Positions 6,997 to 13,761 of a stretch of 42,168 nt of DNA are shown one piece after another; within the stretch, counting starts at the first letter, position 1; each line of letters opens with the position of its first letter. The DNA is from a virus. The notes below the pieces were generated by a model, which did not search any database, had not been told where the DNA came from, and was given only the letters and a program-made list of their open reading frames with translations. The stretch is from positions 1 through 42,168 of the IMG/VR virus record IMGVR_UViG_3300041405_000255. One strand, given 5' to 3'. Both the position numbers and the translations under genes were made by a program.

Positions 6997-9066
6997 TTAT
7001 GCGGCTTCGTCTTGACGTTCAATACTGCGCCATGGGTCATTGGCCCTAGCCAGAGCTGCCATAGGCGGTGGGCTGACGCTGTTGCCGCACATGTGGACTT
7101 GCTGGGTCTTTGTGAATGGTTTGCCGTCGGCTCCATGGCCAATAATGTAGTCGGCGGGAAAGCCCTGGGCCTTGTACAGCTCGGCCGGTTGCAGCATCCG
7201 CAGGCAGATGTCGACGATCACGTAGGGCGTGCCCTTGATGGTGACGGTGACCAAGCCCAGTCGATCTTTGGTAGTGATCGTTGGCGCTGGTTCGTCGGCG
7301 CTACTCACGTTCTCGGTGCCGTAATAGCTGATCAGAAATGCCGCGACCCGCAGCGCGCCGGCTTCGACCTCTGGTGAAAGCTGAAACTCGACCAGTGAGC
7401 TTTTGCCGCCCCCGCCTGCCGTGATGGTGGGGGCGGGCTCATCCACGGACTGGCCAACGCTGGCGCCAAACTGGCGCTCCATGAAGGCGGTGACCAGTCC
7501 ATGATGCGTACCGCCGGCGCTGATAGTGTGCAGCGGATCGGCGGCGTCGCGGGCATCACAGTTGCCGCGCAGGTGCACCAGGTTGGCGGTCACCAGTTGT
7601 TGCTGGCTGCCGGTATTGGTCACAGTGGTCATCGGGTCACCGATGCTTTTGGCGTCGGTGGTGTTGAAGCCACCATTCATCTGCGCCATGAACATCGTTG
7701 AGATCCCCATCGCAAGGGCGGCGCCGGCCGGGCGCTGGTAGTTGCTGCCGCTGGTGATGGTCGGCAGCGGTTCGTCGAGGGTCTTGCCTTCGTCCGCAAA
7801 CCGGAACTTCACTAGATGTGCCGCGGCGACTGAGTGTCCGCCGCTGGCAGTCACCGTGCCGAGCGGGTCAGCGGCAGACTTGCTACCGTTGCCCCAGCGT
7901 TGGACGCCGCCGGGCTTCCCTTCGCCATGCGCGGCGGTGACCATCACTGGGCTGATGAGTGTCAGCTCGCCACGATTCGCGCAGGTAACCGTCGGCAGCG
8001 GGGCGTGCGGGTCGTTGATTCGGTCGCTGCCTTGGTGCGTCGCTGGCGCGATGATTGGGCTGGCCATGGCGAACGAGCCGCCGCGTGGCCAGGAGGTGAC
8101 GGTGCGCAGCGGCTCATGCGCTGACTGCACGCTGTCCCCGGACCAATTTGCGATCGGCACGATGAACGGGTCAGCTGCATCGATAACGAATTTCTTCATG
8201 CCCTTGGCGATCCGGCGCAGGGTGGCCGATGCAAGCGGTTTTGGCCGGTCGAAGATGCTTTTGCTCGGGATCGTCCAGTCGATGCACTCGGCGGCGGTGC
8301 GCCACTTCTTCTGACCCTTTTGCGGATTCTTGGCGTGGGTCGGCGCTGGCCACACAATCGGCTCGCCGTCGCACCGGGCGATCATGAACAGGCGTTCGCG
8401 GCTGGTCGGTGCACCGTAGTCGCAGGCCTTCAGCACTTGCCATTCAACGACGTAACCCATGTGCTGCAGCTCGGCAACGAACACGGCCCAGGTCTGCCCT
8501 CGGCGCTTCGGGTCCGGAACCAGAAACTGCTTATGTACCGGAACTACCTCACCAGGTGCAGCAACACCGCCGCCCAACTTCACGACGCGGCCAGTGGCTT
8601 TGCAGCGTTTGGCGATCAGCGGCCCCCACTGAAGGATCTGTTTCACGTTCTCCAGGCTGATGACGCGGGGCTTCTTCTTGCCAGCCCACTTCAGGCCGAT
8701 CCACGACAGGTTCCGAATCTCCCGCTTACGCGGCTGGCCACCGGCGGCTTGGCTGTGGTGCGTGCAGTCTGGCGACATGTGGAACCAGCCAACTGTCTTG
8801 CCGCCGCACTCGGTATCCGGATCACCGTCGAACACGTCGGTGGTGTAGTGCACGGCACCCGGGTGATTCACGGTGTGCATGCTGATCGCCTGAGGGCTGT
8901 GATTCTTCGCGACATTCACTGCGCGACCCAGGCCCATTTCCAACCCGGTACCGGCACCGCCGCCACCACAGAAGAAGTCGACCACGATTTCATCGTCCTG
9001 AGTGCTGAAGCCGAGTCCATATTGAGTTTTGAAATCGAAGGGGTGTTTCTTCTGTTGTCCGGACAT
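6997..9066 (-). CDS. DNA (cytosine-5) methyltransferase with repeat-built middle domain
   Basis: Phage C5-cytosine methyltransferase, 689 aa, expected to modify phage DNA against restriction. Motif I is VVDFFCGGGGAGTGLEMG (residues 28-45); the catalytic cysteine motif is the PDC variant at 99-101 (SPDCTHHS); ENV lies at 139-141; the RERLFMIARC segment at 223-232 matches motif VIII; GNSV of motif X is at 661-664. Between motifs VIII and IX, where the target-recognition domain belongs, an eight-residue element of the type DEPLPTIT recurs eight times (starts near 317, 354, 399, 431, 477, 509, 542, 591). ATG at 9066 has AAGGA 6 bases upstream. There is no restriction partner nearby, so it is an orphan enzyme. 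Target sequence unknown. Confidence 0.93.
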   Translation of the reverse strand: MSGQQKKHPFDFKTQYGLGFSTQDDEIVVDFFCGGGGAGTGLEMGLGRAVNVAKNHSPQAISMHTVNHPGAVHYTTDVFDGDPDTECGGKTVGWFHMSPDCTHHSQAAGGQPRKREIRNLSWIGLKWAGKKKPRVISLENVKQILQWGPLIAKRCKATGRVVKLGGGVAAPGEVVPVHKQFLVPDPKRRGQTWAVFVAELQHMGYVVEWQVLKACDYGAPTSRERLFMIARCDGEPIVWPAPTHAKNPQKGQKKWRTAAECIDWTIPSKSIFDRPKPLASATLRRIAKGMKKFVIDAADPFIVPIANWSGDSVQSAHEPLRTVTSWPRGGSFAMASPIIAPATHQGSDRINDPHAPLPTVTCANRGELTLISPVMVTAAHGEGKPGGVQRWGNGSKSAADPLGTVTASGGHSVAAAHLVKFRFADEGKTLDEPLPTITSGSNYQRPAGAALAMGISTMFMAQMNGGFNTTDAKSIGDPMTTVTNTGSQQQLVTANLVHLRGNCDARDAADPLHTISAGGTHHGLVTAFMERQFGASVGQSVDEPAPTITAGGGGKSSLVEFQLSPEVEAGALRVAAFLISYYGTENVSSADEPAPTITTKDRLGLVTVTIKGTPYVIVDICLRMLQPAELYKAQGFPADYIIGHGADGKPFTKTQQVHMCGNSVSPPPMAALARANDPWRSIERQDEAA

Positions 9067-9136
9067 GAGTTATCCTTGGGGCTAGCACCCGTGGTTCGGA
9101 AAGTGGGATTATTTATTAAGCTGAAAGGAAAAAAGG

Positions 9137-9724
9137 ATGGATGCTGATATAGGGTTTGTGAGGCGCTGGGGGCGTCCTTTGAGCATCGGCTTATTTGGTT
9201 TGGCAGCTTTTGTTCTTGTTGTAGTTGGATTTTACGTAAGCATTTTTAATACTGGTCTTTCACACAAGTCAGATAGTTGGTCTGATGCCGGATCTTTTTT
9301 TGGTGGTCTGATTGGGCCAGGTATATCGCTAATTACGCTTATCGCTCTTCTTCGCACAATTGATCTTCAGCTTGAACAAAGCGCTCATTTCGTAGCCGAT
9401 GGTGTGAGCGCGAGGCTTGCCGAGTACAAAACCACTCAGCTTCAAATGCTGGATCAACAAATACTTATGTTTGAAAGAATGCTAGATAGATATGATCTTG
9501 AGGGGGAGAGGATTTTTAATCTCCCCAGAGTCGAGGGCAGCACTCGGGTTGCTGACCTAAAACAAGCTGACAAAAACATTCAAGAAACTGATGAGCAAGT
9601 TGGAAGACTTATAAAGCTCTCTGTGGAGATTTCTCTTAGTGAGTTTCAATCTATTGAGCAGCTTAGAGTGAAAATCAAGAAGGAATTGGAGTCCATCAAT
9701 CCTCATGTATACAAGATAAATTGA
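9137..9724 (+). CDS. Membrane protein resembling putative AbiC-type abortive infection proteins
   Basis: 195 aa with two membrane segments (about residues 16-36 and 54-71) and a long charged, helical cytoplasmic part with coiled-coil character. The stretch DAGSFFGGLIGPGISLITL followed by a leucine-rich helix and LQLEQS matches the pattern recalled for the putative phage abortive-infection (putAbiC) family; this is pattern recognition and needs a profile search. The gene is AT-rich, on the opposite strand to the neighbouring early genes, and stands alone, all typical of a moron expressed from the prophage. AAGGA lies 7 bases before the ATG. A plausible job is exclusion of other phages. Confidence 0.65.
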   Translation: MDADIGFVRRWGRPLSIGLFGLAAFVLVVVGFYVSIFNTGLSHKSDSWSDAGSFFGGLIGPGISLITLIALLRTIDLQLEQSAHFVADGVSARLAEYKTTQLQMLDQQILMFERMLDRYDLEGERIFNLPRVEGSTRVADLKQADKNIQETDEQVGRLIKLSVEISLSEFQSIEQLRVKIKKELESINPHVYKIN

Positions 9725-9733
9725 ACCGTTGTT

Positions 9734-10042
9734 TCAGATATCGGTGTCCGTCTTCGCAAACTGCTCAAGCTGTCTCGACCACTTATCAGTAACAACGATT
9801 TCAGGTCGCGACATACTGGCGTAACGGGCGGACTCTTCGGCTGGCCTGGCGGCGAGGTTGATCAGGAAGGTTGACACCGTCTCCTGCCATTCCTCGAAGT
9901 CGTGGCGCTCGCCCAGAACCTTGAGAGCATCATCAAGTGCCTTCGACACAATCAGCGACCGCTTCTCGGCACCGATCCGCTCCAGCAGCGCTTTCTCCTT
10001 GGCGCGCTTGTCCCGCTGAATATCCGAGTTGCACTTGGCCAT
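9734..10042 (-). CDS. Hypothetical phage protein, charged and helical
   Basis: 102 aa, not recognised. The N-terminal half is very rich in lysine, arginine and glutamate (RDKRAKEKALLERIG), the rest predicted helical. ATG at 10042 is preferred to one 15 bases upstream because GAGG lies 6 bases before it. It ends 10 bases from the end of the convergent AbiC-like gene and belongs to the left-arm minus-strand group. Confidence 0.65.
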   Translation of the reverse strand: MAKCNSDIQRDKRAKEKALLERIGAEKRSLIVSKALDDALKVLGERHDFEEWQETVSTFLINLAARPAEESARYASMSRPEIVVTDKWSRQLEQFAKTDTDI

Positions 10043-10123
10043 GGTCTGCCTCTTCAACTCCGTGGGCCGGTAGATCCAGCCATGTCTGTCGTCGGCGCTG
10101 TCGCACCTGGTTGTTGATTCGTC

Positions 10124-10585
10124 TCATGCAGCCCTCTGTTGACTCCAGACACCCGCGGCGTCAAACACCCGGGCGGCCTGTTCTTCAGTCAGCGATATCT
10201 CGGCGGGGATGGCGATCCAGCCTGACGCGACTCGATGATTCGGATTGCTCTCGGCGACCAGGGTTTTGTAGGTGTCCTCGATCACGTCTTCGAGGTGCGC
10301 GGCCAGATAGTTGCCTTGGGGAGCAACCTCTACTGATTTAGTGTAGCGGTGCCCTTGTTGATCGCGACACTGGACGCTGACATAGATCGTCCAGCGGTGG
10401 GCAATGTCGCAGACTGCTTCTGCCATGCGCTGCCCTGGCGGGATGCTCTTGCAGCTCTTTCTGTTGATCATCCCTTGGCGTCCGCTGGGGTCGATGTGGA
10501 CCACCGCGATGTGATTGGCATTGAGCAGTGCCCGGCTCGTTCGCTCTAACCGGGTACGCATATTATTGGGCTTTCGCTTTTTCAT
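10124..10585 (-). CDS. Hypothetical phage protein
   Basis: 153 aa, no family recognised. A basic N-terminus (MKKRKPNNMRTRLERTSR) is followed by a beta-rich middle (AVVHIDPSGRQGMI, WTIYVSVQCRDQQGHRYTKSVEV) and a helical C-terminus. Its ATG overlaps the stop of the preceding gene by four bases (ATGA), so the two are translated together. Confidence 0.7.
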   Translation of the reverse strand: MKKRKPNNMRTRLERTSRALLNANHIAVVHIDPSGRQGMINRKSCKSIPPGQRMAEAVCDIAHRWTIYVSVQCRDQQGHRYTKSVEVAPQGNYLAAHLEDVIEDTYKTLVAESNPNHRVASGWIAIPAEISLTEEQAARVFDAAGVWSQQRAA

Positions 10586-10854
10586 AGCGTCACCGCAATC
10601 TGGCGATTGGCCTTTGCTTCGAACTGCATGGCAAGGTCGTGAGCGGCCTTGTAGGTACCACGGAAGGCGTGAGTCTTGTCGGTGGTGCGGTCTTTAATCT
10701 GATACATGCCGAAGCTTCCGCCGGCGATTTGGTAGCGCACCGGTTTGGCTGGGGCACGTCGATCAATACGACTGTAGAACCCGGAGCGGGCGGCCTTTGT
10801 TCGTTGCAGCAGCTCACCGACTTCATCGAAGCGCTCTTGAAATGATGGATGCAT
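10582..10854 (-). CDS. Hypothetical phage protein
   Basis: 90 aa, not recognised; contains YQIAGGSFGMYQIKDRTTDK, a probable small beta sheet, then a helix ending in the C-terminus. GAGGG lies 7 bases before ATG 10854. Four-base overlap with the next gene. A terminator separates it from csrA upstream, so expression from the left promoter would need read-through or antitermination. Confidence 0.7.
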   Translation of the reverse strand: MHPSFQERFDEVGELLQRTKAARSGFYSRIDRRAPAKPVRYQIAGGSFGMYQIKDRTTDKTHAFRGTYKAAHDLAMQFEAKANRQIAVTL

Positions 10855-10955
10855 GGTTGATCCCTCGGAGTAGGTTAGGTGTATTCATCAGCACTCCGAC
10901 CACCTGCTGGTGGCCATTGGGCAGGGAAGGGTGCTGATTGATAAATTGCAGGCGT

Positions 10956-10980
10956 AAAAAAGCCCGATCGGAACCGGGCC
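10956..10980 (-). terminator. Terminator after csrA
   Basis: On the minus strand a GC stem (CCCGG / CCGGG type, 10962-10979) is followed by TTTTTT (10961-10956). Lies 25 bases past the csrA stop. Confidence 0.8.
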
Positions 10981-11004
10981 ATTGTTTGCGTCACAGAGGC
11001 TTGC

Positions 11005-11205
11005 TTAAGTGATCGCAGGTGTTGCCATCGAGGGCCTCGACAAACCCGCCTGAATGCGCTGCGTGATTTCTTCTCGATGCACCTGGACATCCTTTGGTGC
11101 GCTAGTTCCGATACGTACCTGTTTGCCGCTAACACCCAGCACCGTGATCGTGATGTTGTTGCCTATGTTGATGCTTTCGCCTTCTTTGCGAGTCAAAATC
11201 AGCAT
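11005..11205 (-). CDS. csrA: CsrA/RsmA-family RNA-binding translational regulator, phage-encoded
   Basis: 66 aa. [15 protein letters not shown] at the N-terminus, [20 protein letters not shown] in the middle and VHREEI (H43, R44) are the hallmarks of CsrA/RsmA, which as a homodimer binds GGA motifs in mRNA leaders and changes translation or stability. The key RNA-contact residues L4, R6 and R44 are kept; position 7 is K instead of R. The C-terminal tail differs from chromosomal RsmA. AAGGA lies 8 bases before the ATG. It is the third gene after the left early promoter, so it should be made on induction, or at low level in lysogens, and could interfere with the host Gac/Rsm network; that effect is inference. 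Confidence 0.95.
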   Translation of the reverse strand: MLILTRKEGESINIGNNITITVLGVSGKQVRIGTSAPKDVQVHREEITQRIQAGLSRPSMATPAIT

Positions 11206-11270
11206 TGTCCATTTCCTTGCGTGAGTGGGTTTCCCAATGCCGCCTTACAAGAAGCGGCATCAGTGAAACA

Positions 11271-11474
11271 TCACTGCATTACGCGGATTTCATTACGAGG
11301 AAACCACGCACCGTCAACCAGAACCATGCAGCCAACAAAGGCGGCGTAGCGGGTCTCTCGGTCAGTCTGGAAGCCGTAGTAGGAGCAAGTGGCCCGAGAG
11401 GCTACGTTGCTCAGCAACATGCAGCCGACGATCAGTGCCAGCAGGATCAGCAGAACCTTTGTCGCGTGCTTCAC
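11271..11474 (-). CDS. Small membrane-anchored or secreted protein
   Basis: 67 aa. Residues 5-22 (TKVLLILLALIVGCMLLS) form one hydrophobic segment, either a signal peptide or a membrane anchor; the cysteine at 18 within a lipobox-like IVGC makes lipoprotein processing conceivable. The rest is short, with two further cysteines. The start is GTG at 11474, overlapping the TGA of the TerB gene (GTGA), so it is translationally coupled. Function unknown. Confidence 0.7.
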   Translation of the reverse strand: MKHATKVLLILLALIVGCMLLSNVASRATCSYYGFQTDRETRYAAFVGCMVLVDGAWFPRNEIRVMQ

Positions 11475-11920
11475 GCCTCGATACCGTAGTCAGACAGGCG
11501 CAGACCGAAGTGCATGCCTATTTCCTTCAGCACCACCAACTCTGCTGGCTCGATCTGACCATCAGCCTGGGCAACGGCAAGAATGTTGACGAAAGCTTCC
11601 TCCGCGTCAGTTGGAACGTTTTTGATGTCGGCCAGTTCGCGCTTGATCGCCAATCGACCTACTTGGAAGTTGGCGTTCAACTGGCCTGTGAAGCGATTGA
11701 TGGTTTCGGTGATTTCGCTGCCGAAGTGCGTCAAATTGGGGTTGGAGCGAATCAGCTCATCCAGCTTGGAAACCTCGCTGGCTTCAATCTCACCATCAGC
11801 CGCAGCGACCAATAGGCCGCCACCGACAATGGCCTGCATCAAGTCGCGGTTAACGACCTTCTTCATTTCGGCCTGGGCATTGCCGACTTGTTTGCCGAAG
11901 AGTTTTTTCATTCCGAACAT
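11471..11920 (-). CDS. TerB-family protein
   Basis: 149 aa. Two helical repeats typical of TerB are visible: GGGLLVAAADGEIEASEV (about 33-50) and NILAVAQADGQIEPAELVVL (about 115-134), each with the acidic A-x-ADG-x-I-E metal-binding pattern. TerB-like proteins are linked to tellurite resistance, membrane stress and phage inhibition, but the mechanism is unclear. ATG at 11920 has GAGGA 6 bases upstream; an open frame continues to 12034 without good start signals. First gene of the left early operon, about 290 bases after the predicted transcription start. Confidence 0.85.
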   Translation of the reverse strand: MFGMKKLFGKQVGNAQAEMKKVVNRDLMQAIVGGGLLVAAADGEIEASEVSKLDELIRSNPNLTHFGSEITETINRFTGQLNANFQVGRLAIKRELADIKNVPTDAEEAFVNILAVAQADGQIEPAELVVLKEIGMHFGLRLSDYGIEA

Positions 11921-12160
11921 GGTGATTCCTCTGAGTGGGGTGACATCCCGCTGCACCCTGTCGCCAAGGTGCAGCAGCGATTCTGTGCGTCCTATTGCCG
12001 CCGGAGGGGCGGGGCGCATTGCTTGCCGGGTCATTCACACGGTTCTGGCGTTTCGCCATCGATCAGCCGTCCAGGTTGATCCTGTCGTGGGCAGGCTTTC
12101 GGGCCTGTCTGCTCGCCGGTCGCCGGTAGAGGCAATGCGGTTTGTTGTTTGTTGCGCTGA

Positions 12161-12171
12161 TTGTTAAAGAG
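12161..12171 (-). promoter_or_regulatory. boxA antitermination element in the left early leader
   Basis: Minus strand reads CTCTTTAACAA, matching the ribosomal-operon boxA element bound by NusB/NusE. It lies about 45 bases after the predicted start of the left transcript, inside a 290-base untranslated leader. A small hairpin (CAGGC / GCCTG around CCGAAA, 12092-12107) lies further down but too far away to be a standard boxB. Confidence 0.6.
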
Positions 12172-12217
12172 TGGCGCGGCTTTCGCTGCTGAGCCGGTTA
12201 TGTGTCGGCATGGGCAA

Positions 12218-12246
12218 AATATAGGTGTACACATAATCTGAGTCAA
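12218..12246 (-). promoter_or_regulatory. Left early promoter (PL-like)
   Basis: On the minus strand TTGACT (12246-12241), a 17-base spacer and TATATT (12223-12218) make a near-consensus sigma-70 promoter directed at terB, the small membrane gene and csrA. Confidence 0.8.
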
Positions 12247-12259
12247 TGGGTAAACCCAT
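12221..12259. promoter_or_regulatory. Left operator pair
   Basis: 12246-12259 is a perfect palindrome, ATGGGTAAACCCAT, touching the -35 of the left promoter. 12221-12234 reads ATAGGTGTACACAT, matching 10 of 12 half-site positions, and covers the spacer and part of the -10. Both resemble the three sites between repressor and cro, so the same repressor probably shuts this promoter. Confidence 0.7.
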
Positions 12260-12277
12260 AAAATTTCTTGTGGGCGT

Positions 12278-12301
12278 AAAAAAGCCCGCAAATCGCGGGC
12301 T
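12278..12301 (-). terminator. Terminator after the DUF1654 gene
   Basis: GCCCGC / GCGGGC stem (12284-12300) with TTTTTT on the minus strand (12283-12278), 5 bases past the stop of the DUF1654 gene. Confidence 0.85.
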
Positions 12302-12305
12302 CCTT

Positions 12306-12557
12306 CTATAGGTCGGCGTATTTCTGCCAGCCAATCTTCACGCTGTCTTCTTCTAAGCGCTCGACAGTGATCCCGTCAGTCTCCTCGAGTTCTTGGATCA
12401 CTCGTTCCCATGCTGCGGGGGATTCGTCGGCGCGTCTGGCAATCTTGATTGTCCGTACCTTTTGCACGTTTGGATCGGACACCAGGCGTTGAATACGACG
12501 GCCGACTTGTTCGTAGTTGTTAAGCGTGTGGGTAATGCCGGTAGCGCCATGATTCAT
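12306..12557 (-). CDS. DUF1654 family protein
   Basis: 83 aa. YEQVGRRIQRLVSDPNVQK, then ARRADESPAAWERVIQELE and ERLEEDSVKIGW follow the pattern of DUF1654, a small family found mainly in Pseudomonas genomes and their phages, with no known function. AAGGA lies 8 bases before ATG 12557. Terminators flank it on both sides, so it is a single-gene unit with its own promoter downstream of the repressor gene. Confidence 0.8.
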   Translation of the reverse strand: MNHGATGITHTLNNYEQVGRRIQRLVSDPNVQKVRTIKIARRADESPAAWERVIQELEETDGITVERLEEDSVKIGWQKYADL

Positions 12558-12658
12558 TCCTGTCTTCCTTTGTTTTTCATTATGGATAGACAGTATTTAG
12601 TTCCAGATAAGGCAGCAATCCGGAAAGAGCACGTTTGTACTCTTTCGGGTTTAGCTCG

Positions 12659-12683
12659 AAAAAAAGCCCGCTGAGTGCGGGCT
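12659..12683 (-). terminator. Terminator after the repressor gene
   Basis: GCCCGC (12666-12671) pairs with GCGGGC (12677-12682), with seven T on the minus strand. 33 bases past the repressor stop. Confidence 0.85.
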
Positions 12684-12715
12684 TGTTCATCACCTGAATA
12701 GCAGCGAGCGGCGTA

Positions 12716-13369
12716 CTAGAGCTTTCCGGTCATACGCACTGCTACTCCAATGATGCGGCAGTTTTCATCACACTCGACCATTTTATAAGCTGGGTTCAGC
12801 GGCTTCAGATAACGAATGCCGCCATCTTCCACCAGCTTCTTGAATGTCGCCTCGTTGCTCGCGGGCAATTTGGCAATAACAAGCTTGCCAGGTTTCACAT
12901 CAGCCTCGGTGTCTACCAGGATCATCATTCCTTCAGGAACGCTGACGCCTGCGGGGGCGGTCATAGAATCGCCTTTTACCTCAAGCCAAAAGGCAGGTCC
13001 TTTGGAGTCGTAGTCAGATACTTCATATCTGTCTGAAAAACCGTCGGGGTATGGCTGCACCGCTTCCTCCCAACACCCGGCTGAAACCCAGCTGATCACT
13101 GGATATCGATAAAGCATCTGAGGTTGAACCACGTCTTTTACGTTGGGCTGTTCGGTAGTGTCTGAAACCATCGGGCCAGACCCACTCTCAATCCAAATGG
13201 CGGAAACCCCACAAGCCTTCGCAATGGACGCGTTATAGGAGGAGCGTTGTGATCTCCCCCGTTCGAGATCAGAAATAGATGCCTGATCGATTCCCACGAG
13301 CTTTGCTAGCTCAGCTTGGGTAAACCCGGCGTGCCGTCGAGCGGCCTTGATTCGTTCTTTATATTCCAT
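12716..13369 (-). CDS. CI-type prophage repressor (HTH + S24 peptidase)
   Basis: 217 aa. An XRE helix-turn-helix occupies about residues 4-60 (FTQAELAKLVGIDQASISDLERGR), and a LexA/CI S24 self-cleavage domain about 90-215: cleavage pair A97-G98 (WVSAGCW), catalytic S135 (KGDSMTAP) and K177 (TFKKL). RecA-stimulated self-cleavage, hence SOS induction, follows from the family. The ATG at 13369 lacks a ribosome site and falls about where transcription from the predicted maintenance promoter would begin, so the mRNA may be leaderless, as for lambda cI. The frame is open beyond it but crosses the operators and cro. Divergent from cro. Confidence 0.93.
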   Translation of the reverse strand: MEYKERIKAARRHAGFTQAELAKLVGIDQASISDLERGRSQRSSYNASIAKACGVSAIWIESGSGPMVSDTTEQPNVKDVVQPQMLYRYPVISWVSAGCWEEAVQPYPDGFSDRYEVSDYDSKGPAFWLEVKGDSMTAPAGVSVPEGMMILVDTEADVKPGKLVIAKLPASNEATFKKLVEDGGIRYLKPLNPAYKMVECDENCRIIGVAVRMTGKL

Positions 13370-13375
13370 CTTTCG

Positions 13376-13405
13376 ATTATTACTGGCGAACCCATATCGT
13401 TGCAA
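13376..13405 (-). promoter_or_regulatory. Repressor maintenance promoter (PRM-like)
   Basis: Minus strand TTGCAA (13405-13400), an 18-base spacer and AATAAT (13381-13376). The expected start of transcription is at about 13369, the A of the repressor ATG. Confidence 0.55.
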
Positions 13406-13443
13406 AGTGGTATGCCCATGATCTACGATATGGGTATTCACAT
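13382..13443. promoter_or_regulatory. Three-site right operator region
   Basis: Three 14-bp sites fit ATGGGTNNACCCAT or its partial palindromes: 13382-13395 (ACTGGCGAACCCAT), 13406-13419 (AGTGGTATGCCCAT) and 13430-13443 (ATGGGTATTCACAT). Their centres are exactly 24 bp apart, as in lambda OR. The outer two place ACCCATATCGT and its exact reverse complement at the two ends of the switch. Confidence 0.75.
13400..13429 (+). promoter_or_regulatory. Right early promoter (PR-like)
   Basis: TTGCAA (13400-13405), 18-base spacer, TACGAT (13424-13429). The -35 hexamer is itself a palindrome and is the same one used by the divergent repressor promoter. Predicted start about 20 bases before the cro ATG. 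Confidence 0.5.
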
Positions 13444-13456
13444 AAGTGGGCGTAGT

Positions 13457-13672
13457 ATGAAGACCATTTTCAAAGACCTTGTTGCCTTCTTCGGGACGCA
13501 GGAGGCCACAGCAGAAAAGCTCAAAGTCGATCAAAGCACAGTTTCTGGCTGGGTCCGGGGTAAGCACGGAATGTCTCCTGTTATTGCCAAACGGGCAGAA
13601 GCCTTGACCGACGGGAACTTCAAAAAAGAGGACCTTTGCCCTGCTTTTCCATGGGCCGAAATGGTGGCTTGA
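13457..13672 (+). CDS. Cro-like regulator (YdaS/Cro family)
   Basis: 71 aa. The helix-turn-helix is TQEATAEKLKVDQSTVSGWVR (about 14-34), followed by SPVIAKRAEALTDG and a C-terminal PAFPW, the layout of phage Cro/YdaS proteins. It should bind the same operators as the repressor and favour lysis. ATG at 13457 has only a weak ribosome site (GTGGG); an upstream ATG would put the start inside the operators. First gene of the rightward operon. Confidence 0.85.
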   Translation: MKTIFKDLVAFFGTQEATAEKLKVDQSTVSGWVRGKHGMSPVIAKRAEALTDGNFKKEDLCPAFPWAEMVA

Positions 13673-13761
13673 ATCGACATTCGAATCGCTCCAGCCCCTT
13701 GAGAAATATTTTGATACCGGTAATGGCTTAACGCTACGCGAGACGAACTGAGGTTTTCGCA

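Noticed and set aside
12092-12107. boxB partner of the boxA element
   Set aside because: A 5-bp stem with a GAAA-containing loop is there, but over 50 bases from boxA instead of about 10.
12031-12291. 86-codon minus-strand frame
   Set aside because: Spans the left promoter, operators, boxA and part of a terminator; no protein signature.
12570-12600. LexA box before the DUF1654 gene
   Set aside because: CTGTCTATCCATAATG has one good half only; no CAG at the required spacing.
12621-12648. Seven-base inverted repeat GAAAGAG/CTCTTTC as terminator or operator
   Set aside because: Long loop, no T-run and no second copy elsewhere; could be chance.
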